NCBI GenBank assembly: GCA_005888925.1
Contig: VBCP01000494.1
Location: 1-5,185 of the forward strand
Direction: 5' to 3'
Length of the DNA: 5,185 bases
Origin: Betaproteobacteria bacterium
GTDB lineage: Bacteria > Pseudomonadota > Gammaproteobacteria > Burkholderiales > SG8-39
Below the pieces are notes generated by a model, which saw only the letters and a program-made list of their open reading frames with translations, did no database searches and had not been told where the DNA came from. How positions within the stretch are numbered: the first letter of the stretch is position 1; each line of letters opens with the position of its first letter. A program made the translations under genes and the position numbers. Of the stretch, positions 1 to 5,185 are shown in pieces.

Positions 1-25
1 GGTGCAGCGGCGCTGGCCCGAATGA
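1..25 (+). CDS. Amidase (amidase signature family), extreme C-terminus, partial
   Basis: Only the last seven codons (VQRRWPE) and the TGA stop at 23-25 are in the window; the gene body lies off the left edge. On their own these residues say nothing. The assignment rests on the identical bases at 272-296, which there continue upstream into a recognisable amidase tail (198-296). The stop overlaps the ATG at 22-24 as ATGA, the usual sign of translational coupling between adjacent genes of one operon. If the preceding repeat unit is complete to the left of the window, this is the end of the functional amidase gene. Members of this family are Ser-cisSer-Lys hydrolases that cleave carboxamides to acid and ammonia. 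The catalytic part is not visible, so activity cannot be judged. Confidence 0.5.
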
Positions 26-197
26 CCGCCGCGCTCGGGTTCGGCGGTCAGGAGATCGCGCCGGCGGAGCTCGAGCGCCGTGCTGCGTGCGCGGCCAGCG
101 GCTTCGAGCGCCTGGGCATCGGTGAAGGCGAGGTCGTCGCGCTGATGCTGCGCAATTCCCCGGCGCTCATCGAGGCGATGCTGGCCTGCCGCCTGCT
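1..197 (+). repeat. Direct repeat copy 1 (197 bp, exact)
   Basis: Bases 1-197 are identical, base for base as far as I can read, to 272-468. Identity stops after the shared CTGCCGCCTGCT: copy 1 continues gtccagctca and copy 2 continues cggcgcctac. Because the sequence begins inside the repeat, its left limit is unknown. The 271-base offset and the amidase-tail bases at 198-271 indicate a tandem duplication of a 271-base unit, of which this is the last part of the first unit. Exact identity means the event is very recent or is an assembly artefact. Confidence 0.95.
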
Positions 198-255
198 GTC
201 CAGCTCATCGGGCGGCGCTTCGACGATGCCGGCGTGCTGCGCCTCGCGCGCCTGA
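22..255 (+). pseudogene. Truncated duplicate of the acyl-CoA synthetase N-terminus
   Basis: This reading frame starts with the same ATG context as the intact synthetase gene at 293 and encodes the same first 59 residues. At the duplication junction (197/198) it leaves the synthetase frame and reads 18 unrelated residues (SSSSGGASTMPA...) to a TGA at 253-255. It lacks the ATP-binding loop, the acyl site and the C-terminal domain, so it cannot be an enzyme. If transcribed, ribosomes ending the amidase would translate this stub and stop 37 bases before the intact gene's ATG. That could let them re-initiate there, or could weaken coupling. It is a product of the tandem duplication, not an independent small gene. 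Confidence 0.85.
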
Positions 256-296
256 TCGAGCAGCTGCGGCCGGTGCAGCGGCGCTGGCCCGAATGA
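198..296 (+). pseudogene. Amidase C-terminal fragment (32 codons plus stop)
   Basis: In the frame beginning at 198 the sequence reads VQLIGRRFDD, then a helical stretch rich in Leu, Ala and Arg (VLRLARLIEQL), then RPVQRRWPE and TGA at 294-296. The G-x-QLIGRRFDD...L..A...E pattern is the well-known closing segment of amidase-signature enzymes (GatA-like amidases, 6-aminohexanoate and indoleacetamide hydrolase relatives). Upstream of 198 the frame runs into synthetase-derived DNA with an in-frame TGA at 123-125, so this copy has no amidase body and no start. It shows what lies just left of the window in the first repeat unit. It overlaps the true synthetase ATG (293-295) as ATGA, which preserves the ancestral gene junction. 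The specific amidase substrate cannot be inferred from this tail. Confidence 0.75.
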
Positions 297-468
297 CCGC
301 CGCGCTCGGGTTCGGCGGTCAGGAGATCGCGCCGGCGGAGCTCGAGCGCCGTGCTGCGTGCGCGGCCAGCGGCTTCGAGCGCCTGGGCATCGGTGAAGGC
401 GAGGTCGTCGCGCTGATGCTGCGCAATTCCCCGGCGCTCATCGAGGCGATGCTGGCCTGCCGCCTGCT
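272..468 (+). repeat. Direct repeat copy 2 (197 bp, exact)
   Basis: This is the second copy of bases 1-197. It covers the last eight codons of the amidase tail and the first 58 complete codons of the intact acyl-CoA synthetase gene. After 468 the sequence continues as uninterrupted synthetase coding, so this copy carries the ancestral right-hand flank. The bases between the copies (198-271) belong to the same 271-base unit, so the arrangement is tandem and not dispersed. There are no inverted termini or target-site duplications to suggest a mobile element. Confidence 0.95.
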
Positions 469-1756
469 CGGCGCCTACTACTGCCCGATCAACTGGCACT
501 TCAAAGCGGACGAAGCCGGCTTCATCCTGCGTGACAGCGGCGCCAAGGCGCTCGCCGCGCACGCCGATCTCCTGCCGCAGATCGAGGCCGGCCTGCCGAG
601 CGGCTTTCCGATCGTTACCGTCGAGCCAGGATGGTCGGCATGGCGCGATGCCCACGAGCCCTGGCGCGGCGCCCCGCGCACGCCGCGCGGCAACATGCCT
701 TACACCTCGGGCACCACCGGCCGGCCGAAAGGCGTGCGGCGGATGCCGGCGACCGAGAAGGAGCGCACGCTGGCACTGGCGATATACCGGATGCTGCTCG
801 GCCTCGAGCCCAGCATGCGCGCCTTCGTCTCGGCGCCGCTCTATCACAGCGCCCCGAACCTTTACGCGGTGCAGGCGGTGGTCAACGGGTCGCTGCTCTT
901 GGTCGAGCCGCGTTTCGATGCGGAAGCCACGCTCGCACTGATCGAGCGCCACCGGCTGACGAACCTCTATCTCGTACCGACGATGTTCGTGCGGCTGCTG
1001 CGCCTGCCGGCTGAGGTGCGCCAGCGCTACGACATCTCCTCGGTGCGCTTCATCTCATCGACCGGCTCGCCCTGCGCGCCGGACGTGAAGCGCGCCATGA
1101 TCGAGTGGTTTGGGCCGGTGATCACCGAGACCTATGCGTCGAGCGAGACCGGCCACATCAGCTTCATCGACTCGCGCGACTGGCTCGAGCGCCCGGGCTC
1201 GGTCGGCCGGCCGCTCGGCGAAGGCGTGGTGAAAATCATGGACGACAACGGGCGCGAGCTGCCGCCGGGAGAGATCGGCCTGATCTACTGCCGGCAGCCC
1301 GCGTACCCTGACTTCACCTATACCAATGATCCGGCGGCGCGCGCCGCGCTTGAGCGCGGCGGCCTGTGGAGCGTCGGCGACATGGGCTACCTCGACGCGG
1401 CGGGTTACTTGTATGTTGCCGACCGCAAAAGCGACATGGTGATCTCGGGCGGCGTCAACATCTATCCCGCGGAAATCGAGGCGACCCTGATGACGATGCC
1501 GGCGGTTGCCGATTGCGCCGTGTTCGGCATCCCGGACGCCGAGTTCGGCGAAGCGCTCGCCGCCGCGGTGCAGCTCCGTGATGGCCAGCGCGCCGACGCC
1601 GAGCAAATCCAGGCATTCCTGCGCAGCCGCATCGCCAACTACAAGGTGCCGCGCGTCGTCAGCTTCCATGAATCGCTGCCGCGCGAGGAGAGCGGCAAGA
1701 TTTTTAAGCGCCTGCTGCGCGCGCCCTACTGGACCGGCGCCGGCCGGCGCATCTAG
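293..1756 (+). CDS. AMP-forming acyl-CoA synthetase (ANL superfamily), substrate unknown
   Basis: This 487-residue cytoplasmic enzyme should activate a carboxylic acid with ATP to an acyl-adenylate and then form the CoA thioester. Seen in sequence: the phosphate-binding loop YTSGTTGRPKG (137-147); the A4-type segment APLYHSAP (181-188); the ATP/Mg motif YASSETG (281-287), with Glu285 conserved although the usual YGxTE is altered; GDMGYLD (362-368), with the ribose-binding Asp363; the hinge DRKSDM (377-382); and the C-terminal ESGKIFKR with the likely catalytic Lys469. All core motifs are intact, in order and at normal spacing. The N-terminal domain is short (loop at 137, total 487, versus roughly 510-560 in many relatives). 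The ATG at 293 overlaps the amidase stop (ATGA) and no strong ribosome site precedes it, which implies coupling. The stop overlaps the convergent rhodanese stop. The family includes fatty-acid, aromatic and bile-acid CoA ligases, and I cannot choose among them. Confidence 0.93.
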   Translation: MTAALGFGGQEIAPAELERRAACAASGFERLGIGEGEVVALMLRNSPALIEAMLACRLLGAYYCPINWHFKADEAGFILRDSGAKALAAHADLLPQIEAGLPSGFPIVTVEPGWSAWRDAHEPWRGAPRTPRGNMPYTSGTTGRPKGVRRMPATEKERTLALAIYRMLLGLEPSMRAFVSAPLYHSAPNLYAVQAVVNGSLLLVEPRFDAEATLALIERHRLTNLYLVPTMFVRLLRLPAEVRQRYDISSVRFISSTGSPCAPDVKRAMIEWFGPVITETYASSETGHISFIDSRDWLERPGSVGRPLGEGVVKIMDDNGRELPPGEIGLIYCRQPAYPDFTYTNDPAARAALERGGLWSVGDMGYLDAAGYLYVADRKSDMVISGGVNIYPAEIEATLMTMPAVADCAVFGIPDAEFGEALAAAVQLRDGQRADAEQIQAFLRSRIANYKVPRVVSFHESLPREESGKIFKRLLRAPYWTGAGRRI

Positions 1757-2238
1757 CGCGCCTCGAACTCGAGCTGCGAGCTGCGAAAGTCAATCCGCGG
1801 CGCGAGCTCATAGACATTGCGGTAGCCGTAGTTGTAGAGGGCGATGTAGGTCGAGAGATTCAGCGAGGCGCTCGCCAGCTTCGCCGGGAACGGGCCCTCG
1901 GCGTTCGCGAAGTTGTTGTTGCAATAGATCAGCACGCGCGTCCCGACATCGGGGATCGTCGCGCGCAGCGTTTCGATGGCGATGTCCGGAAAGCTCAGGT
2001 TGACCGCGCCCTTCACGTGCAGCTCGTCGTATTTCTCGCGGCTGCGCGCGTCCAGGATGATGCTGCCCGGCTCGCGGCTCATGCGGATGAACTCGGCTTC
2101 CGACACCCGCCGGGCGGCGCGATGCTCGGCGGCCTCGCCGGCGATGCGCAGGTAGCCCCGCATGTCGATCGCCGGGTTGTCCTGCGCCTGGGCGAGCGAT
2201 GTGCTCAGGCACCCAGAGAGGAGAAGCGCTCGCAGCAT
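1753..2238 (-). CDS. Exported rhodanese-like domain protein
   Basis: The product has 161 residues. The N-terminus (MLRALLLSGCLSTSLAQA) is a short secretion signal, with probable cleavage after AQA at 18. LSGC at 7-10 looks like a lipobox but is too close to the start, and an in-frame stop (2248-2250) excludes a longer N-terminus. The rhodanese fold is marked by SIILDARSREKYDELHVKGAVNL-type residues (59-81) and by the active-site Cys106 in VLIYCNNNF. After the cysteine, the compact loop and Arg of classic sulfurtransferases are replaced by a longer segment (NNNFANAEGPFPAKLASASL) leading to a Tyr-rich GYRNVYEL helix. Known rhodaneses move sulfane sulfur via this Cys; with the altered loop the substrate is uncertain. 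It probably acts in the periplasm. It lies 47 bases downstream of the membrane-protein gene on the same strand, so the two likely share a transcript. Confidence 0.85.
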   Translation of the reverse strand: MLRALLLSGCLSTSLAQAQDNPAIDMRGYLRIAGEAAEHRAARRVSEAEFIRMSREPGSIILDARSREKYDELHVKGAVNLSFPDIAIETLRATIPDVGTRVLIYCNNNFANAEGPFPAKLASASLNLSTYIALYNYGYRNVYELAPRIDFRSSQLEFEAR

Positions 2239-2285
2239 GCGGGAAATCTAGCTGCGCGCGGCGTTGGCTGCTGTAACGCCCTGTA

Positions 2286-2675
2286 TCAGGATGTGAGCGC
2301 GGCGCCGAGCCGCTCGCCGAGCTCGGCCAGCACGAGCGTCCCGGCGAGGAACAGCAGCGCGACGCCGATCGCGATCACGCCGCGCCTCCAGCCGCGCGAA
2401 CAGATGAAATAGATCGGCAGCGCCAGCGCGGCGAGCACCAGTACGCCGGCGTTCATCAGCCTGCCGGCCCGATAGTTGCGCTCGGCCTTGTCGAGGTGAA
2501 ACCACCAGAACAACACGACCAGCGACAGCAAGGTCTCCGCCATCCCGAAGCCGCTCAGCAGCTCGACCCGACCCGTGACCACGCGCTCGAGCGCCGGGCT
2601 GGCGAACGACAGCAGCGCCAGCACGATCAACGCCAGGTTTTTCGGACCAACGCTGCCGATTGCGATGCGTGCCAT
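2286..2675 (-). CDS. Small integral membrane protein, function unknown
   Basis: The product has 129 residues with four hydrophobic segments, at about 12-28, 44-59, 74-92 and 98-118. They are separated by short charged stretches: HLDKAERNYRAGR (60-72) between helices 2 and 3, and SRGWRRG (93-99) between helices 3 and 4. A conspicuous aromatic run, FWWFHLDKAERNYR, closes helix 2. Both the 60-72 and 93-99 loops are positively charged, so the positive-inside rule does not give one clean topology. I do not recognise a named family. The ATG at 2675 is preceded by AACAGGGC, only a weak ribosome site. The gene is first in a likely two-gene minus-strand unit with the rhodanese. Codon use and the alternation of hydrophobic helices support real coding over the opposing frames, which give Arg/Ala-rich shadow translations. 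Confidence 0.75.
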   Translation of the reverse strand: MARIAIGSVGPKNLALIVLALLSFASPALERVVTGRVELLSGFGMAETLLSLVVLFWWFHLDKAERNYRAGRLMNAGVLVLAALALPIYFICSRGWRRGVIAIGVALLFLAGTLVLAELGERLGAALTS

Positions 2676-2722
2676 GCCCTGTTAACCTGCGTCGCGTCTT
2701 TTCGGACCGCGGAGATTCTCGC
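2676..2722. promoter_or_regulatory. Divergent intergenic region, presumed promoters for both directions
   Basis: This 47-base gap separates the start codons of the minus-strand membrane protein and the plus-strand binding protein, so the promoters of both units should lie here or reach into the adjoining coding sequence. It contains the palindrome GTTAAC (2681-2686). TTTTCGGACC occurs at 2699-2708 and again at 2639-2648, inside the start of the membrane-protein gene. I see no convincing -35/-10 pair. TTGCGA (2660-2665) followed 17 bases later by TAACCT is a weak plus-strand candidate only. The regulatory role is inferred from gene orientation. Confidence 0.4.
2711..2715 (+). promoter_or_regulatory. 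Ribosome binding site of the solute-binding protein gene
   Basis: GGAGA lies seven bases before the ATG at 2723, a good Shine-Dalgarno match and spacing. It decides the start. An in-frame ATG at 2660 would add 21 residues (MRCVPCPVNL...) ahead of the signal peptide and would overlap the divergent gene, so it is rejected. Confidence 0.75.
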
Positions 2723-4282
2723 ATGCGTCGCACGCTCGCCCTGCTCGCGCTGCTGCTTGTCTTTCCGGTCAACGCGCAAGACCAGGTGTTGCGCGTCGTG
2801 CCGCACTCCAATCTCAACATTCTCGATCCGATCTGGACCACGCAGTACATGGCGCGCAACCACGGCTACATGGTCTACGACACGCTGTTCGGCACCGACG
2901 AGAAAAACAAAATCCAGCCGCAGATGGTGGAGAAGTGGACCGAGAGCCCCGATCACCGCCTTTGGACGTTCACGCTGCGCCCAGGACTGGCGTTCCACGA
3001 CGGCGCGCCGGTGACCGGCGAGGACGTGATCGCGTCGCTCGCGCGCTGGGGCAAGCGCGACGCGATGGGCCAGAAGCTGATGACCTTCGTCGAGCGCATG
3101 GATGCGCCGTCGCCGAACAGCTTCCGCATCTTCCTGCGCGAGGCCTGCGGCTTCGTGCTCGAGGCGCTCGGCAAGCCCTCGTCCAACGTGCCGTTCATCA
3201 TGCCCAAGCGCGTCGCCGACACGCCGGCGGACAAGCAGATCGAGGATGCGACCGGCAGCGGGCCCTACATCTTCGCCAAGGACGAGTTCAAGCCCGGCGA
3301 TCGCGCCGTGTACCGCAGGAACGCCAAGTACGTGCCGCGCAAGGAACCGCCGTCGGGCACCGCCGGCGGCAAGCAGGTCTACGTCGAGCGCGTGGAGTGG
3401 AACCTCGCGCTGCGCGACGCGCAGTCGCAGGTAAACGCGCTCCTCAACGGCGAGATCGATATCCTGGAGCAGCCGGCGTTCGAGAGTTATCCGCCGCTCA
3501 AGGCCGACAAGAGCGTGCAGGTGGTGAACTCCAATCCGCTCGGCTTCCAGTACATGTGCCGCTTCAACCACCTGCATCCGCCGTTCAACAACCAGAAAGT
3601 CCGCCAGGCGGCGCTCGCGGCGATGGCGCAGGAGCCGTTCCTGCGGGCGCAGGTCGGCGTGAAGGAGTTCTACCACTCGTGCCCGTCGATGTTCACCTGC
3701 AATACGCCGTACGGCAGCCCGAAGGGCAGCGACATCCAGTCCAAGTCCAACATGAAGAAGGCGCAGGAGCTGGTGAAGAGCTCGGGCTATGACGGCACGC
3801 CGGTCGTGCTGATGAAGCCGACCGACCTCGCCGCGATCCAGAAGCTGCCGGAAGTGGCGGCGCAGCTCTTGCGGCAGGCCGGATTCAAGGTGGACCTGCA
3901 GTCGATGGACTGGAACACGGTCGTGACGCGCCGCGCGAAGAAGGACCCGCCCTCCCAGGGCGGCTGGAACATGTTCTGTACCGCCTGGGTCGCGCCGGAC
4001 ATCTGGAACCCGATCGCCAATCCGGCGGTCGGCGCGCTCGGCGAGAAGTCCTGGTTCGGCTGGCCGGCGGACGATCAGCTCGAGAAGCTGCGCGACCAGT
4101 TCGCGCGCGCGACCGAAGAGCCGAAGAAAAAGGTGCTCGCCGAGCAGATCCAGGCGCGCGCCTTCGAGATCGGCACGCATGCGCCGCTCGGCGAATATGT
4201 GAATCCGCTCGCCGCGCGGCGCAACGTCACCGGCTTCGTCACCGGCCCGGGCAACCTCTACTGGAACATTAAGAAGAACTGA
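2723..4282 (+). CDS. ABC transporter substrate-binding protein, family 5 (peptide/nickel type)
   Basis: This 519-residue periplasmic receptor should deliver a solute to the adjacent inner-membrane permease. The start at 2723 gives a classic signal peptide: MRR, a hydrophobic core LALLALLLVF, and probable cleavage after VNA near 18. The family 5 (SBP_bac_5) signature is clear: an N-terminal LRVVPHSNLNILDPIWTT strand region, LFGTDEKNKIQPQMVEKW (55-72), then SPDHRLWTFTLRPGLAFHDG with PVTGEDVIASL (about 76-106). Further family landmarks are TGSGPYIF (177-184), VEWNLALRDAQSQVNALLNGEIDI (about 224-247), the NNQKVRQAALAAM segment (289-301) and the C-terminal LGEYVNPLAARRNVTGF. The mature protein has five cysteines (142, 279, 320, 326, 419); the pair in CPSMFTC could form a disulfide. 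Length is normal for the family. Relatives bind oligopeptides, dipeptides, nickel, heme or glutathione; the ligand here cannot be deduced. The stop overlaps the permease start, so the two genes are one operon. Confidence 0.93.
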   Translation: MRRTLALLALLLVFPVNAQDQVLRVVPHSNLNILDPIWTTQYMARNHGYMVYDTLFGTDEKNKIQPQMVEKWTESPDHRLWTFTLRPGLAFHDGAPVTGEDVIASLARWGKRDAMGQKLMTFVERMDAPSPNSFRIFLREACGFVLEALGKPSSNVPFIMPKRVADTPADKQIEDATGSGPYIFAKDEFKPGDRAVYRRNAKYVPRKEPPSGTAGGKQVYVERVEWNLALRDAQSQVNALLNGEIDILEQPAFESYPPLKADKSVQVVNSNPLGFQYMCRFNHLHPPFNNQKVRQAALAAMAQEPFLRAQVGVKEFYHSCPSMFTCNTPYGSPKGSDIQSKSNMKKAQELVKSSGYDGTPVVLMKPTDLAAIQKLPEVAAQLLRQAGFKVDLQSMDWNTVVTRRAKKDPPSQGGWNMFCTAWVAPDIWNPIANPAVGALGEKSWFGWPADDQLEKLRDQFARATEEPKKKVLAEQIQARAFEIGTHAPLGEYVNPLAARRNVTGFVTGPGNLYWNIKKN

Positions 4283-5183
4283 TCCAGTTCATCGCCCGAC
4301 GGCTCGCCGCGACGATCCCGGTCCTGCTGGTCGTCGCGGTGCTGGTGTTTCTTCTGCTGCGCCTGACGCCCGGCGATCCGGCGGCGATTATGGCGGGCGA
4401 CGCCGCCACCACGGAGCAGATCGAGCGCATCCGCGCCGGGCTCGGCCTTGACCGGCCGATCGTGGTGCAGTTCGGCATCTGGCTCGGCAGAGTGCTCTCC
4501 GGCGATCTCGGCGAGTCGTTCTATTTCCGCATCAAGGTGACGACGCTTATCGCGCAACGCCTGGAGCCTACCTTTGCGCTCGCGGCGCTCACCATTTTCA
4601 TCGCGGTGCTGGTGTCCATTCCGCTGGGGGTGATGGCCGCGTGGCGTCACGGCGGTTGGTTCGACCGCGCGCTGATGGGCTTCTCGGTGCTCGGCTTCTC
4701 GGTGCCGGTGTTCGTGCTCGCCTATCTCCTCATCTGGCTCGTGTCGCTGCAGCTCGGCTGGCTGCCGGTGCAAGGCTATGCGCGCCTGTGCCGTCAATCA
4801 CGCTCTCGGTGATCTACATCGCGCTGATCGCGCGCGTCACGCGCGCCTCGGTGCTCGAAGCGCTCGGCGAGGACTACATCCGCACCGCGCGCGCCAAAGG
4901 CCTGCCCGAGATGCGCGTGCTAGTGCGCCACGCGCTCGCCAACGCGGCGGTGCCGATCGCCACGGTGATCGGCATCGGCATCGCCATCCTGATCGGCGGC
5001 GTAGTGGTCACGGAGTCGGTGTACGCGATCCCGGGCCTTGGGCGCCTCACGGTCGACGCGGTGCTGGCGCGCGACTTTCCGACGATCCAGGGGGTGATCC
5101 TGTTCTTCTCGTTCATCTACGTGGCGATCAACCTGTTGATCGATCTCTCCTACGTGTTCCTCGACCCGAGGATCCGCTATTGA
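4279..5183 (+). pseudogene. DppB-like ABC transporter permease, frame-disrupted near 4785
   Basis: This encodes the inner-membrane subunit of a peptide/nickel-type importer, but in two frames. Frame A (4279-4812) reads IQFIARRLAATIPVLLVVAV, LLLRLTPGDPAAIMAGD, the RAGLGLDRP segment, GDLGESF, then membrane helices to LGWLPVQGY at 4779, after which it is nonsense to TGA at 4810. Frame B resumes at 4791 with PSITLSVIYIALIARVTRAS, the coupling loop EDYIRTARAKG (4869-4901), GGVVVTESVYAIPGLGR and the typical ending FLDPRIRY, with TGA at 5181-5183. Relatives have roughly ten more residues between QGY and the LP-SITL helix, so about 3n+1 bases seem to be lost, which shifts the frame and shortens a periplasmic loop. 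No ATG, GTG or TTG precedes helix 1. CTG at 4279, overlapping the upstream stop as CTGA, is the best start, and an in-frame TAA at 4270 bars anything longer. The ATPase-contact loop is intact. It is either a true pseudogene or a sequence error. Confidence 0.85.
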
Positions 5184-5185
5184 AG

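Noticed and set aside
1..468. Repeat as ends of an insertion sequence or an attachment site
   Set aside because: The repeats are direct and fully explained as a tandem duplication of coding DNA. There is no transposase, inverted end or target duplication.
167..952. 261-codon minus-strand frame over the repeat and synthetase
   Set aside because: It has Arg-rich, low-information composition and overlaps well-supported synthetase motifs on the other strand. It also crosses the duplication junction.
2215..2238. Lipoprotein signal (LSGC) in the rhodanese
   Set aside because: The cysteine is at residue 10, leaving too short a signal for lipoprotein processing, and no upstream start exists. AQA cleavage near residue 18 fits better.
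2260..2280. Possible hairpin GGCGTT / AACGCC between the membrane protein and rhodanese genes
   Set aside because: The stem is six pairs with a nine-base loop and no T-run on either strand. It is too weak for a terminator call and sits within a likely operon.
2660..2722. Longer N-terminus for the binding protein from the ATG at 2660
   Set aside because: It would place 21 non-hydrophobic residues before an obvious signal peptide and overlap the divergent gene. GGAGA at 2711-2715 supports the ATG at 2723.
2627..4180. 517-codon open frame on the minus strand opposite the binding protein
   Set aside because: The translation is Arg/Leu/His/Ala-rich with no domain. It is an expected shadow of GC-rich coding, and the plus strand holds a clear family 5 binding protein.
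4258..4797. 179-codon minus-strand frame opposite the permease
   Set aside because: It is a His/Arg/Glu-rich shadow translation, and the plus strand shows the membrane helices of the permease.
5125..5142. Seven-pair hairpin CGATCAA-CCTG-TTGATCG near the end of the permease
   Set aside because: It lies within conserved coding (AINLLIDL) with no T-run, and is explained by codon constraint.

Overview
The window is GC-rich (about two thirds G+C by eye), and its codon use is strongly biased to G/C in third positions. Protein styles (a family 5 peptide-binding protein, a DppB-type permease, an amidase tail, a periplasmic rhodanese) suggest a soil- or water-type proteobacterium, perhaps a beta- or alphaproteobacterium. 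This assignment is inference; no marker gene is present.

Layout: (1) Positions 1-468 hold a direct repeat. Bases 1-197 recur exactly at 272-468, separated by 74 bases. Read together, 198-468 is a complete 271-base unit, and 1-197 is the tail of an identical preceding unit. The unit runs from the last 32 codons of an amidase, through an ATGA stop/start overlap, into the first codons of an acyl-CoA synthetase gene. (2) An intact AMP-forming acyl-CoA synthetase gene lies at 293-1756 on the plus strand. (3) Two minus-strand genes follow, a four-helix membrane protein of unknown function (2675 to 2286) and an exported rhodanese-like protein (2238 to 1753). They are probably co-transcribed. The rhodanese gene meets the synthetase gene tail to tail, and the two share the bases CTAG as opposing stop codons. 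(4) A 47-base divergent gap leads to a plus-strand ABC peptide/nickel-type importer operon: a solute-binding protein (2723-4282), then a DppB-like permease (4279-5183) whose start codon overlaps the preceding stop. The permease reading frame is broken near 4780-4792, where about ten residues of a periplasmic loop also seem to be missing. The window stops immediately after the permease stop, where the second permease and ATPase genes would be expected.

How the genes may work together: the binding protein and permease import a peptide-like or other small polar solute. An amidase plus an acyl-CoA ligase could hydrolyse an amide and activate the released acid. This catabolic link is an inference from proximity only, and an oppositely oriented gene pair separates the two groups.

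I see no RNA gene, CRISPR array, insertion sequence or convincing intrinsic terminator. I also found no clear undescribed system. The most informative oddities are the exact tandem duplication at the left edge, the broken permease and its apparent CTG start. Two disruptive rearrangements in 5 kb raise the possibility of assembly error.
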